A stretch of DNA of 64,000 nt, taken from positions 29,770,733-29,834,732 of the forward strand of contig OX439044.1 in assembly GCA_949317995.1 (NCBI GenBank). Direction: 5' to 3'. Made by a program: the position numbers and the translations under genes. Source of the DNA: Acholoe squamosa (taxonomy: Eukaryota > Annelida > Polychaeta > Phyllodocida > Polynoidae). The number at the start of each line of letters is the position of its first letter. Positions within the stretch are counted from its first letter, which is position 1. Positions 1-12,059 of the stretch are shown here, piece after piece. Below the pieces are notes generated by a model that was not told where the DNA came from, did not search any database, and saw only the letters and a program-made list of their open reading frames with translations.

Positions 1-1120
1 TTAAGGGTCAGCACACATAAACGCCGAACCAAATAGGTGTGTCAGGTTGCCAAAGGTCAACAGAACTATTTATAAATGTACCGGCATAGTACAGGTTAGA
101 GTGTAATATTTTCAAACCTGTGGGCCATGTACACTGGAGCTACCGTATGGCCTCGACTATGGACCACAGCCTGTACATAAATTAGATGGGAGTCTGGGTG
201 CGGCTTACCCACGCAGTACTTTTTTTACACTATGATAATGATTGAGTAGTTGAGCTCAAAGTGGAGCTTACAGGATATTCTGAATATATAGCTGATGATT
301 ATGATTACTAGCGCTGCAGCTTATATAAGGAAGGCTCCTATGATAAACAGCACCTCAGGTTTGAATGACGTCGCGGCTTATACCTGGGGGTTTATGGTAT
401 CCCCAGGTCATTTTCACATTGAATCGTTTATTATTTACACATTTCAAATGTAGGCCTTTCAACATGATATTCATAAACAGTATATTTATAAGGAGAGTCA
501 ATACAGGCACCATATGTATAAATCCAGATTCCCAAAATAGAGCAGTGCCACTTCATCATATGAAGCACACCTCTAAGGCTCAAGACATGATCTGACTATC
601 AATAACCATACACTCCTTGAAATATCACCACGTGTTTATCACTGGTGGCAACAAATCGATGACCTTTTCCCAGAATAGACGCTGTGGTGTATTTGCGTAT
701 ATCTGGGATCAATTTGCAGTACTAGTAAGCCCCTCTGTCCATCACCCACCCCCCAACACTGTCATGTGAAATAGTTGATTTGCAATTCTGGTTGGAGGTT
801 CTGGTGGCGACTGCTGGTGCTAAAGTGACGCCCAGGGCAATTGCCCCGCAATATGGAATATATACAGGTTGGGATTCTATTCTCGGACACAGTAAAATGC
901 TTAAATATCTGTTGTTTTTTTTTCGATGCCCATCGCTGTAGTAGGATCTAGATTTCCCCGACCATTTCTGAAATCTTTTTTTAGCAAGTTGTCCAGTATA
1001 TCAAATTAACACTTGGTTATATCAAGGCAGAGTTACACTATAATCCATGTACTAAGTCTAGATACAACTCTTTCCGTTTTCACCCATGAACGGTTGATTC
1101 TGATTTAGAATTTGTCAAAT
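1..1120. other. No gene or clear repeat seen
   Basis: AT-rich intergenic sequence. Only short open frames occur, none with splice-site support or a recognisable domain. No tandem or inverted repeat stands out. Confidence 0.5.
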
Positions 1121-1302
1121 TAGAGAGTGAGTAATAGATATTTAAGCCATTTCGACAGCTAAGGTCATATTCATGGCGACAACTACATTACACAAATCCA
1201 GAGGAATGTGTCGGTGCCCGCACATATGTGCACCACACACATCCCGAGGGGACAGGAAAGACAAGATATAGAGCCTTCTAAGTGGGCTAAGGAAGCCCTG
1301 TC
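1121..1302 (+). repeat. Dispersed repeat, copy A (family with AGTGGGCTAGGGAAGCCC end)
   Basis: About 180 bp that recurs at 19526-19711 and in part at 38586-38697. All copies share a GAGTGAGTAATAGAT start (absent from the third), a middle with GTGCACCACACACATCC and an end near AAGTGGGCTAAGGAAGCCC. The conserved 3' part and variable 5' part resemble a SINE or a truncated LINE 3' end. This copy is the most diverged of the three. Confidence 0.7.
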
Positions 1303-3080
1303 AAATTAGAGCAAAGTCTAAGACAAATATAATGAAAAGGGGCTGGAAAACATTTTGTGTCATAAAAAGATAATTTTCAATGCAATTAACATGTTTACTA
1401 CTCGGCAGGTTCTGAAAGCAGGCACCTGAATAACAAGATTTTCGCAAATAAACAAAGAAGGGGGCATTGCCCGAAAAAAAGCCCACTATCATGATACATG
1501 ACGTCTAATACGAAGTAAATTAGGCACCTTCTCTAGGATTTGCCCTGAACCTCAATTAATGGACTAATGTGGGCAAGGATGTCTAATTACCTTAATCAAA
1601 TTGGACAATTAGTGGAAGTCTTTGGTCGAGGCCTCTATTAGGCTACACTGTCACCCTAGAGGAGACTTGCTACTCCAGGATCATAATAGAGCTTCTGAAT
1701 AAGGTATGAGGGACACCCCCCCCCCCTTCAGGCCGCCAGTTCAGAAACTAGCCATATATGGTAGCCTTTTTCTGTCTTTATCCAAACTGGGTGGTATAAC
1801 TGTTTCATCAAGAATGTAAGAGCCTGGGGTGCAAAATTAAAGCTGACTTATTGACGTAAACTGAGAGGTACCTGGTACCTAGCTGGTCAGTTTCCGGAGA
1901 CACTCCATATCAGGGCAAGCTGCCGAGCACAAGCTAAGGGAGTGGTCATTTATCGTTCTTTTCCTTTTCTTCAGCAGAGAATAAAGTTTGAAGTAGAAGG
2001 ACGGGATAAACAGATTTTGACCTTCCTTGTAGGGTTGTGGGAAATGCCGTCCAAGTCGGAGTATTGATAATTATAGATAAACTGAAGGGAATGTATGGGC
2101 GAAATCTAGGCCTTATAGTAGAAATCTACTGATTGCCCTATGATATTGAAAAATGGCCGTTCCATTAGGCAAGGAGTAACCATGGTGACTATGGCATGAT
2201 GACGGATCAGACTGGTCTGCCTTCCGGGTAACCATTTAGGTGCGGCCACAGGTCGGGATTGACAGTTTGCCTGACCGGATGTAAGAACAAGACGTATACA
2301 ACCGTCCAGGTAGACCCTGCCGTTATGTTGGGGACATCATAGAGGCAGGCCATGTCTAAGAAGTTACAAGTCAATCATCCCCTGTTTTAACCCTTACTCA
2401 CAAGAGGGCACCCTAACACCCCAATGGTCAACCTGTCTCTCCTATACAGATTTTTGGATATAGTTTGTGATTGGAGAATAGAAATACTCCCATCTAGTGG
2501 AGACGAAGAATACTTCTCCCCATGATCTGAGGAGAATGTTATCAGACATGGCCAGCGGGTATCTAGCCCTCAAATACCTGCGGGGACTAGCGTAGGTAGA
2601 CCCCTCCCCCCTTCTGACACTCACTATGCTAGACTTGTGTGGGATGGAGGGGGATTATTCTAGCACCTGCCAATATCTCTATATTTCTATCATAATATGT
2701 CTGAAAAGTGTATTACAAAAAAACACATATCTTGTGATTAGAAAGGCAACAGAATAGACCATAAAATGCCAGCGAAATATCTTGAAATATCTTAAATATG
2801 TGTTCTTACAAGTTTATGAGAAATTACACATATTTTTAAAAATTATAGCAAATTCCTATCCGAAAGATCATGAGACCACATATATTCTTCTCCTTGAAAT
2901 TGGAATTCTGCCATCCTCACGATGCCACATAAAAAAACAGAATAAAACATAAAAAAAATGCCTTCATTGGTTTTTCACCTCTATATCTAAGTCACCCAAT
3001 TTATCACCTCGCTCATCCCAAGGCTTCAGATCTCAAGACCAACATCTGTTTCAGGGCCGCATAATGAGTCAAAATTGAAG
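1303..3080. other. No gene seen
   Basis: Intergenic sequence with short homopolymer runs (a C-run near 1706) and no open frame with codon structure or splice support. No tandem array is visible. Confidence 0.5.
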
Positions 3081-3084
3081 CCCC

Positions 3085-3280
3085 TTTCTTCGCATGATGA
3101 ATCAATGAAATGCTGGCCTATCGAGCAGATGCGTATCATGACGACCATTCAGGAATGCATTAAGCCCAGAGGATCGGCATGATGTATGAATGGAGTATTG
3201 GTGATACTTACCCAGACTACATCACGCACCGTGAGAACAAATGTACACTGATACACTATGAAGCCCTTAAAGGGGCTTAG
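3085..3280. repeat. Decayed copy of the GCATGATGCAT palindromic family
   Basis: Contains a GCATGATG word, ATCATGACGACC, GCATTAAGCCC and a terminal CCCTTAAAGGGGCTT. The same words recur in the same order at 12893, 24745 and 27665. It is non-coding and probably the remnant of a short palindromic mobile element. Confidence 0.5.
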
Positions 3281-3526
3281 GACCTTTCAGGAGGGACAAT
3301 GTGGCCCATCTCCAGATCACCAGCTAAGGGGCAATCTAAGGTGTGTGTGTGTGTGGGGGGGGGGTAAATATTGGGATTGGGGAGGGGTGACTGGGTGGCA
3401 CTGGAATTGGTATCCCCTCCTGCACTATAAACGACATCTATGACAGGCAGAGGCAACAGGCACCACTAGATAACTCCTTTGAAGGAACAGTCATGTCGGA
3501 TCAGTCCGATAAGCCATCCATGTGTG

Positions 3527-4107
3527 CCCACTGGGGTTTCGGACCTTTCAGCCCCCAGCCATCCGGCCCCTGACCATCCGGCCCCATCCATTCAGCCCCT
3601 TACCATTCAGCCCCTCATACATCATAACTACGTCATAACCAAAAAGCAAACAAAATTGATGTATTTATGATGTATTTATGACGTACTTATGATGTATTTA
3701 TGACGTATTTAAGGGCAAGCCAGTAGCAAAACGATTTAGACAGCATATGATGTATTACTGACGTACTTATGATGTATTAATGACGTATTTATAAAGGAAA
3801 TTACAAGGAGTGTTTAAAGAAAGAGTAGTGATGCATCTATGACGAAATTATGACGTATTTATGATGAATTTATGACGGAATTATGACGTATTTATGACGA
3901 AGTTATGACGTAAATTACAGCAGGAATTAAGAGAAAGGGCAGATGATGTATTTATGATGAAGTTATGACGGAAGAATGATGTATTTATGACGAAGTTATG
4001 ATGTAATTATGACGTATTTGGGGCCAAAAGGCTAGGGGCCGAATGACAGGGGGCTGATTGGTAGGGGCTGTTTGACAGGGGCCGAATGACCTACAATCCC
4101 CACTGGG
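3527..4107. mobile_element. Inverted-repeat-flanked element containing an 11-bp array
   Basis: The left end reads CCCACTGGGGTTTCGGACC. The reverse complement of the right end reads CCCAGTGGGGATTGTAGG. Just inside each end lie several copies of an ATTCGGCCCCTG-like block, direct on the left (3541-3615) and inverted on the right (4021-4090). The centre is the 11-bp array at 3655-4018. There is no coding potential. The symmetry suggests a non-autonomous DNA transposon, but no target-site duplication was established. Confidence 0.5.
3655..4018 (+). repeat. 11-bp tandem array of TGAYGTATTTA units
   Basis: Consecutive 11-bp units alternate TGATGTATTTA and TGACGTATTTA, with variants such as TGACGTACTTA and TGACGAAGTTA. 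Two short spacers interrupt it near 3710-3740 and 3795-3830. Many units carry TGACGTA, which resembles a CREB/ATF half site. Whether it binds such factors is not known. Confidence 0.8.
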
Positions 4108-4245
4108 AGGCGCAGGGAGGGGGGAGAAGGGGTGGGAGGGGGCAGTAAATGCAAAACCAGGCCAGGCTGATGCACGTTTAGGAGTCTCGACCCATATCCA
4201 GTGGGTCCACCATTTTGAATTTTACTGGTTCTTCTAAAAGTGGCA

Positions 4246-4397
4246 AAACACACTGATAAGACATGTTATGATGGGTACCTTGTTCCTGGATAACACCCAC
4301 TTCAAAGGACAAGCTGGTTCCATCTTATCAGCTGTTATCAGTGCATGTCGCCAGAAACCAGATCCAGTCCCGCTTAGACCCAATAGGACGCCGATAG
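4246..4397. repeat. Dispersed ~150-bp repeat, inverted copy of 50047-50205
   Basis: This stretch contains CACTGATAAGACATG, GGGTACCTTGTTCCTGG, AACACCCACTTC and CAGAAACCAG. The same words occur as reverse complements in the same relative order inside ERGIC2 intron 6. GATAAG-type words at both ends make the unit partly self-complementary. It is probably a MITE-like family with at least two copies here. Confidence 0.7.
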
Positions 4398-4767
4398 GGC
4401 GAGCCGTATGAGTAAGGGAGAGAATGCAAGGGGAATTTAAAATATAATTTATGTAGCACCAAATGCTAGACCGACTGATAGTGTGGGATTGTGTCAAATA
4501 ATTCTCTCGCGCTGCCACTGACCTGCTGATAACAGGCGGACCAATCGACTACACATGTACTGGGTTATCAGTGAAGAATAAGTAAAGATGTAGTGCTCAT
4601 CATTCCCTGATGTATGTCTTGCTCTGTTAATTAAACCCTTTAATCTAAAATACCACATTCTGTATTGACCCACAATGGACTTTGGTTTCATGATGTGTGA
4701 CTAAAGCCCTGGGGAATAACTCGCCATGCATCGTGCGAATTAGATTATGGGATTGGTGCACTGAACA

Positions 4768-4889
4768 AGTAACCAATGGATAACTCATGACGAGTGTGGG
4801 TTAGTGAAGGATAATGACACGAGACCGTAGACCGAGTATTATTAGCCTTTGCTAACCCACACGAGTCATGAGTTATCCATTGACTACTT
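4768..4889. repeat. Hairpin with ~38-bp arms
   Basis: The left arm (4768-4805) has core ATGGATAACTCATGAC; the right arm (4852-4889) has GTCATGAGTTATCCAT. Arms pair over about 38 bp with roughly four mismatches around a 46-base loop. It is non-coding and probably a fold-back element. Confidence 0.7.
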
Positions 4890-4994
4890 ATTTTATACCA
4901 CGAAACCAATAAATAATCAATATTATACCAATAAATCAAGTTGAAAACAAAAATTATTCCCCCTCCCTGGGACTCGATGCCAGCCATTGTGTGT

Positions 4995-5435
4995 ACACAG
5001 GTACATACACCTCGGCACCCGGCAGTGGACAGCGACAGCCCCGGTCTCGGCTAGGCTTCCTTTGACTGCGTCTCGCTGTTATGTTTGTGTATAATACACC
5101 TCCTCGCCCGGCAGCGGACAGCGACAGGGCACACGGCGAAAAAAGAAGCTTCTCGCGGTTATGTTTGTGTATAAAATACACCTCATCGCCCGGCAGTGGA
5201 CAGCGACAGCGCACACGGTGAAAAAAGATGCGCCCGGACCGGGACTCGATCCATGTACCTACGACGGCTGAGCGCAAAGCGCTAACCGCTAGGCCACCGC
5301 GTCTCCTCCTTCTGCGCCTGGCAGCGGACAGCGACAGCGCACACGGCGAAAAAAGACGCGTCTCGCTGTTATGTTTGTGTAGAATACACCTCCTCGCCCG
5401 GCAGCGGACAGCAACAGCGCACACAGCTTTGTATC
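4995..5435. repeat. Tandem repeat of about 85 bp (CGGCAGCGGACAGCGACAG units)
   Basis: The core CGGCAGYGGACAGCRACAG occurs about five times (near 5020, 5108, 5192, 5322 and 5400). Linkers read CACACGGCGAAAAAAGA and GTTATGTTTGTGTATAA. A tRNA-like segment (5229-5304) interrupts the array. The 156-codon minus-strand open frame here is a by-product of the repeat. Confidence 0.75.
5229..5304 (-). ncRNA. tRNA-like sequence (probable SINE head)
   Basis: Read on the minus strand it carries an A-box-like GGTGGCCTAGCGGTTAGCGC and a B-box-like GGATCGAGTCCCGG, about 30 bases apart. The acceptor stem pairs poorly and no anticodon arm is convincing. A functional tRNA is unlikely. A tRNA-derived SINE fragment inside the local tandem repeat fits better. 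Confidence 0.5.
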
Positions 5436-5472
5436 ATATCCAGACTTGGTTCGAACCGAGCATTTCTCGTCA

Positions 5473-5547
5473 GTCCTTGTGGCGCAGTGCATAAGGAGTT
5501 GGATTTGGGATGTGAGACTGCAGGTTCGATCCCTACCTGGCCTGGAC
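5473..5547 (+). ncRNA. tRNA-like sequence (SINE head or tRNA pseudogene)
   Basis: About 75 bases start GTCCTTG, with an A-box-like TGGCGCAGTGCATAAGG and a canonical B-box GGTTCGATCC, and end CTGGACT. Only the outer four acceptor-stem pairs (GTCC/GGAC) form and the anticodon arm is unclear. It is probably a SINE promoter or a tRNA pseudogene. Confidence 0.5.
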
Positions 5548-5589
5548 TATTTCGTGGGTTTTAACATGTAACATATGGCATGGAAGGAC

Positions 5590-5672
5590 ATGAGAGGCGT
5601 GCGGTTATCCTGGATTACCGCACGCCTTCCATGGATAACCGCACGCCTTCCATTGATAACTGCACGCCTTCC
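5590..5672. repeat. Short palindromic tandem repeat (ATAACCGCACGCCTTCC)
   Basis: ATAACCGCACGCCTTCC-like units repeat three times, preceded by the inverse GGCGTGCGGTTATCC. The segment can fold on itself. Confidence 0.7.
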
Positions 5673-5674
5673 AA

Positions 5675-6424
5675 AATTGATGTTACAGCCTATAGGGTGT
5701 GCAATATCGACAGATATGTGGATGGGAATAGACACCAAAAAGCACTGTGTAACCCACAAATTGTGGTATAATTCCAAATATTTGCCATGATGTAGCAATA
5801 GAGTGGACTCGTAACCAATACATTGGTACATCATGAGAGAAAGGGAATCAATAATCCAGAGGCATCATATGGCCTATTTATTTGTTATGTATGGAGCTGG
5901 ATGTAGACCCAGGGCCTGGGGGCGTGGTAGGGATGGGTTATGTATAACAGCATGGAAGTAGCTGTGACAGTAGGCCAATAGGCACAGATGGGGTGACGAT
6001 AAAGAGGTCACCGACTCAGTGCGTAGGGGTGAAAAGTACAGGAATAAGGGAGTTTGTTTGTTTTTAAACAGAGGGGTTGATGGTAGTAGAAAATCCTCCG
6101 CCTACTCCCCAGTGGTTGGAAATGTTGCACAAGTAGATTACTCTTTTCTGTAAATTCAATTCTTTGCTGAGAAAGGCCTATTTTCTTTTGACCCCCCCCC
6201 CCTCATATAAAAAAGTGAGTGCTCCCTAAAGGACTGCAATAAGCACAGCGAGCATGTTAGAGGGTTGGGTCATAGGGGAGCAGCTCAGAGCAGCAGGGGC
6301 ATATCCTACTCACCCACATGGGAAGACACTACAACATCAAATATTGAGCCCACCCACGGCCACGTATCTCACACAAGTACATGGCATGTAGGGATCAATG
6401 CTAGCGGGAGCTGTCTGTGAGCAG
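5675..6424. other. No gene seen; MITE-end remnant near 6190-6235
   Basis: Non-coding sequence. A C-run followed by AAAGTGAGTGCTCCCTAAAG near 6190-6235 resembles the ends of the TTA-flanked element at 63275-63585, so it may be a decayed copy. Confidence 0.4.
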
Positions 6425-7300
6425 ATAGCTACCATGACCAACCACTGCTAGCTCACTCCTAAACCTGTGATAGACTAGCTACCTGCCCTGTAGGGATATT
6501 CGACCAACCCCTGCTAGCTCATAACCGACTAGCTACCTGCCCTATGGGGGATATTCTCAAACCCCTGCTATCTCACTCCTAAACCTGTGATAGACTAACT
6601 ACCTGCTCGATGAGGATATTCGACCAGCCCATGATAGCTCACTCCTAAACCAGTAATAGACTAGCTACCTGCCCTATAGGGATATCTGACCATCCCCTGC
6701 TAGCTCACACCTAAACCTGTGATAGACTAGCTACCTACCCTATAGGGATATTCTCAACCCCTGCTAGCTCACACCTAAACCTGTGATAGACTAGCTACCT
6801 ACCCTATAGGGATATTCTCAACCCCTGCTGGCTCACTCCTAAACCTGTGACAGACTAGCTACCTACCCTATAGGGATATTCTCAACCTCTGCTAGCTCAC
6901 ACCTAAACCTGTGATAGACTAGCTACCTACCCTATAGGGATATTCTCAACCCCTGCTAGCTCACATCTAAACCTGTGATAGACTAGCTACCTACCCTATA
7001 GGGATATTCTCAACCCCTGCTAGCTCACACCTAAACCTGTGATAGACTAGCTACCTACCCTATAGGGATATTCTCAACCCCTGATGGCTCACACCTAAAC
7101 CTGTAATAGACTAGCTACCTACCCTATAGGGATATTCTCAACCCCTGCTAGCTCACACCTAAACCTGTGATAGACTAGCTACCTACCCTATAGGGATATT
7201 CTCAACCCCTGCTAGCTCACACCTAAACCTGTGATAGACTAGCTACCTGCCCTATAAGGATATTCGACCAACCCATGAAAGCTCACTCCTAAACCTCATG
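6425..7300 (+). repeat. 64-bp minisatellite, about 13 units
   Basis: The unit begins GACTAGCTACCTACCCTATA and includes CCCCTGCTAGCTCACACC and AAACCTGTGATA. Successive GACTAG starts at 6725 and 6789 give a 64-bp period. Central units are nearly identical and both edges more diverged, as expected for unequal exchange. Confidence 0.9.
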
Positions 7301-8149
7301 CACAAACCTCCACTTGTCTAGTAATAATCATGTCCTACAGGAAAACCAAGTCAAATATATAAAAATAGACTACACGTTTCTGTGGGAGAGTATTACACTT
7401 CCAAAGCCAATTATCTCTCTCAGGAGTTACTGTGACAGACTAGCTTTATTTATCTTTACACGTCAACTTTATTGGTATGCTCGGATCTCATTAGATAGCT
7501 ACATTGTATTCATGCAGCTCCTCAGCCAATGGAATCGATGGGCAGAGACCACGTGTTGATGCGACGGCCATCTTTCTCTTTTTTTGAAAGGTTACTTGAG
7601 GGCAGCTCCTGTCATCAGCAGGTGGGATATTGGCCCTTATCCCTTTCCCAAAACACACACATCGACTTGTCAACCTCCTACAGCGCTAGTCAACTACCAC
7701 ATGATGTCAGCTGCATATTTGCAGAATTCAGAGAGCAAAATTGATTTTCAAGTCACCTAAATTAGATTATCATATTAACAACCTCTAAAATTCCTTGCTT
7801 TGGTGTGAAGTACTTTGAAACTAAAGGAAACACGTAAATTCGATTACAAGTATACTGTTTTTGTTTGTATAATTTTTGTCTTTATGTTTAATAACAGACC
7901 ATAAATAACCTTTTTCTTCTTCTTTTCTTTTTAGTGAAAAAAACAAAACAAAACAGAATATAATCTATATGATCTCGAATGCTTCAGGCATTTGAGAATT
8001 TGCCGTCTGTTGCCCAAACATGTCTGGGCTATCTATCAGTATCCAGAATCACACCATAGCTCTGTGTATGGCTCTGTAGACAAGCATGTTAATTAGATAC
8101 ATGGAGTGGGTTTGCCATAAGGGACCAACTTGTCTGCAATCAGTGTTAT
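7301..8149. other. No gene seen
   Basis: AT-rich sequence with a T-rich/A-rich stretch near 7855-7960. Open frames are short and unsupported. Confidence 0.5.
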
Positions 8150-8412
8150 TGGTGAACTACCTCTTTAAATGCCACTGAGTGCATTAATGAATTATTCCAA
8201 CTGACCCACATGATGCATATAAATGCAGCCGAGGCTAGTGCATTTTCCAGGGATGCACCCATTCACCATGCTAGCCCCAAGGGTTTGATAAAATCCCAAA
8301 CGATTGCTATGAAGCACCAATACTGCTCTAGTGGGTTTTCTCGCCAGCCCTGCATTGGTGCATTGTGGCGGATGAACATGAACTCAGGGCATCATGCTGC
8401 CTTCAATAGCTA
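8150..8412. repeat. Copy of the GCATGATGCAT palindromic family
   Basis: Contains ATGATGCATATAAATGCAGCC, CTCGCCAGCCCTGCATTGG and GGGCATCATGCTGCC. These are the recurring words of the dispersed family: ATGCATCATG palindromes around a CTCGCCAG block. Confidence 0.55.
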
Positions 8413-9740
8413 AAAGCCTACAGATGTCTGCTACCCTTTTGGGAACAAATGGGCAAACTTTCCACACGACTGATGGTCGTTCTGTCCACATAATCGAGGG
8501 TCATTAGCTCCATGCAATCTATGGCTACCCCCTCGCCCAGGCTTTCCCTCTCATTTCTCTTTCTGTAATGTTTATAGTCATTTAAGATGCTAGTATCATA
8601 GATATAGGGAGTATCTGTTACGTACAATCTTATCAAAACTTATCGATTTTCGCAGCAGATTGTTGATACCTATATAACACATAAAGCCTTTGATGTTCAT
8701 ATCAATAAAAAGGAAAAAAAGCCAACACTAGTAAGGTAGGGCCGACAACCAACCAAACCACTAAAAAGGTCGAAATCAATTTGTTTCCTTTACGGATATT
8801 ATACCTCACTTAGTCCATCACATGCTAAACCTATCCCCTCCCCACACAAACCTCGGTAAAAACACCCCATAAAACATACTTCAAAATGGTCCCGTCGAAG
8901 GCAAAGCAGGCTTTTTATCGTGTAAAATAATACTTTAAAAAGGCAAAAAACAGATATTACAAAAAAGAGAAGAGAGTACACTGGGACTGGGTAAATAATA
9001 AGTGGAAACAAAACATGGCGGCTGCAGTGATGTGTGTGGAAACAGCGTCCATTGCTTCCCCTGTGGAAAGCATTTGAAGTGTTGGGAGGGTGTTATAGTC
9101 AGAATTGTAAAATGTACGTCTATTTCTGACTACTGTCAAATCAATACACTGCACTGGGTTACCTGTTAAAACATCCAGCCCTCCAAGCCTACCTCCAACC
9201 TCACCATGTGACTTTAAACATGCAGGGGGCAATGCGCAGTCTGCACACACCCATCCACCTGTCCTTTCCAAAACTTACCTATCTGAATGGAAGACTTTCG
9301 TGGGACCACCGCCTATCACTGTTCTGGATCCAAACCCCATCACTTCATGATGGGTTTAATATGCCCCCGCCCCCCTCAGCCCGCCTCAGTAATTTCACCT
9401 ACCTGCTCTATATCTGCCCACCTTCCCTGTATTATGATGATGTACTACCTACGTATATGTCTATATCTGCTAATTATCCGCTTCTCTTACAGGTGAATTT
9501 CATATAATAAAGCTGCAAATTGACAAAGGGAGTTCCTTCTCTCTCAGATCAAGAGGTAGTCCCAAATGGGTCCCAAATACTAGCTACTAGACGACATAGC
9601 AGCCATCATGGTGCCCCATTTGATATCACTGTTGATATGGCGATTTGTCTATTCCGCAACAAAAAGAAGAAGTATGCCCTTCAAGTGTACTTAATCCATC
9701 AAGCACCACACAGTGAGCCAATGGACTTTAAGCTTCGGTG
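8413..9740. other. No assembled gene
   Basis: Non-repetitive sequence. At 9014 on the plus strand AACATGGCGGCTGC is a strong start context, but its frame closes after 20 codons and no convincing donor precedes the stop. Confidence 0.4.
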
Positions 9741-9751
9741 ATACAGTAATG

Positions 9752-9893
9752 CAGCCCTGGCGATTAACTCGCCAGTGCTGCTGCATATCAGCCCTGGCGA
9801 TTAACTCGCCAGTGCTGCATATCAGCCCTGGCGATTAACTCGCCAGTGCTGCATATCAGCCCTGGCGATTAACTCGCCAGTGCTGCATATCAG
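9752..9893 (+). repeat. 34-bp tandem repeat of a palindromic unit, four copies
   Basis: The unit has a palindromic core CTGGCGATTAACTCGCCAG followed by TGCTGCATATCA, at a 34-bp period. The core matches the CTGGCGAGT/ACTCGCCAG block of the dispersed family, so the array appears to be its local amplification. Confidence 0.9.
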
Positions 9894-12055
9894 GCGACAT
9901 GGAATTGACAGGGATGTAAGTCAGGCATGGGTAAAAATCAGGAAGCCATACCTGTACTTGATATAAAAGCCTTTCAACTTTTCCAAACAGACCTCCTTCC
10001 CACTTATATTAGGAAAAATACATGTCATTCAAAATTTTCATTAATCAGGAAATCCTAATGAAACCTGATGACTTACATCCCTGGATTGATACACGACCAA
10101 GGGGTCAGTATGATGCATACAAGCAGGACTAGTGAATCTACTTAGACATGGTGCATAATTAGCGCATCACAAGATATAGAGACACGGTTTTAGGGACCAT
10201 ACTGTCTGTCCTGACTTAGGAGGGGCCTCAGGGAGATTAGACACCAGCCCTATATTGGCAATAAATTCCTGATATCGAAGATCATATCGACCCAGCATGG
10301 ATCGGGTAGGCGTTGTCACACTCACCGTGCACTGGTATACATCTCTCTCCAGACACATGTTGAGTAAAATGGCAATACAGAGACTGTGTGAGGAGGCTCT
10401 TTGAGCAATATTGACCTTAGTCTTACCACTTTGGCCTTATTCTGATATTAACATAATCAGACCTTTGCCAATATCATTATTTCAGCCCTAGCTGTTGACC
10501 TCTGTGACAGATTAGTTTCACTGAGTGGGGTGGGGGGGGGGGGGGGGGCAAACGCCAGCTGCCATTGTCACCAAGATCCACAAGGCCTATGCTGTGAGAA
10601 TAGTGGGCGACACTGAAAGTGGGTCAGGCGTGGAATAGCTCATTGTCAAACGAGCTGCTCGATGAGTTGAAGGAGCACCCCAAGGCATACATGAACATCT
10701 CAGGTATTGTGAGAATATCACTCCTACGGATATACTACCTATGTTATTGTAAATTAGGAACACACTTAGTCATAATTGCTACATTATTTCGGCTTTCCTG
10801 AGGCTCCTTGTTCTGTTCTACTTGATATTTGATCCATATGACTAATTTGTTGCATGAAGTGGCAATATGGCATTGCAAAAATCAATTTTCATGATAGGTG
10901 CTAATTAAATTAAATGGGCATGGATGAGAACAGATTTTTTTTCCCTTGAATATAAAATAGTACTTTTTAGAACAAACTTTGAGCCCAGGGTGCGCCTCAT
11001 ATGGGGTGTGTAGCTTATACGCAGGCTAAGTGCGATAATACTGTTTCCTATCAGGCACGGATTGGAAGGGCTGTCCATTAAATGCCTGGAATTTCCCCTG
11101 TGAGCCATAAGACCAAATGTCATCTCCTCAACAGAGTTGTTGTCGATAAGTGATATGGCCAAATCACGTACAACCTGCTTAACAATAATTATATATCTGA
11201 CTGCTTGAGGATGCACTTTTGACATTTTCATCATAGTATTTTGGAGTAGTTATTTTATCGAGATGATGTGGTTATCTTGATTCAATTCATGATAAAACTG
11301 CCTATATCATTTTAGAACATTTTTTCAAAAGAAACACAACATGTACCATTTAAACTAAAGACTTTCATAGTACTCCAGTGCCTTGGGATGAAGTGAACAA
11401 CCAAAAGCACTTGGTATTGTCTCTTAATAGAAACGCACGGGGAAACTTTCATCAGACCTGTTGTACACATGTGGTCACTCTCCCTCTACAATATGGCAGG
11501 CAGGGACTACCATTGGCGCACCCCCGGAGGGCCAACACTTAGATCCAACTCCAAGGCAATTGTGGACAACACTTTGGTCAGTTCGCAATATCCAGAGGAA
11601 AGGTCACCAAAACCCTTTCCAATCAGTCATGCTAGAGTAGTAGACTACACTTTTAGGCGGAATATTATAAGACTGTGTTTTCGTTTTATTTAAATTAGCA
11701 TAAGAAAGACTGTTCAGTTGAAGTAGACGACTTTGAAAACTGTGTGTAAAATGGCGGGAAAATGGGAGTGGTTGAGTTAAATAGGCAAGCGTCCCAATAA
11801 TGGAGGAAAGTGGTGATGGATAGCGGGTGGTGAAGGGGAGGCCACCCTCTTGTAGAACCGGCATGGGGGGGGGGATTGAGGGGGTGATGGGGGGTAGTAG
11901 TATAGTGGAGTTGGGGTAGTGGAGGCGGAGTGATTGATCCATCAGAAATGCTTCACTATGGGTGGTGTAAAACCTACTACACGTCTCACTCAGGGCTGAA
12001 GGCCTCTGCCTGTAGAGAACCCCCTATATGGGACACCTTTCCCACTTCAAGGCCC
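9894..12055. other. No assembled gene; possible coding fossil at 10555-10710
   Basis: A decayed palindromic-family copy lies near 10095-10150. At 10555-10710 a plus-strand segment reads as a plausible peptide (PAAIVTKIHKAYAVRIVGD), hits a TAG, and continues in another frame as SNELLDELKEHPKAYMNIS before a weak donor-like GTATTG. It may be an exon relic, but I do not recognise the protein. Sequence near 10975-11035 (GCGCCTCATATGG, CTTATACGCAGG) resembles the MITE at 56806. Confidence 0.35.
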
Positions 12056-12059
12056 ACTA

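Noticed and set aside
4954..5424. 156-codon minus-strand frame
   Set aside because: Low-complexity translation of an 85-bp tandem repeat, with arginine/alanine-rich repeats and no domain.
5473..5547. Functional tRNA gene
   Set aside because: The B-box is canonical, but the acceptor stem and anticodon arm do not pair properly; a SINE head or pseudogene is more likely.
6425..7300. CRISPR-like regular repeats (also at 13401, 39655 and 51390)
   Set aside because: The units are directly tandem with no unique spacers, and the genome is eukaryotic; these are minisatellites.
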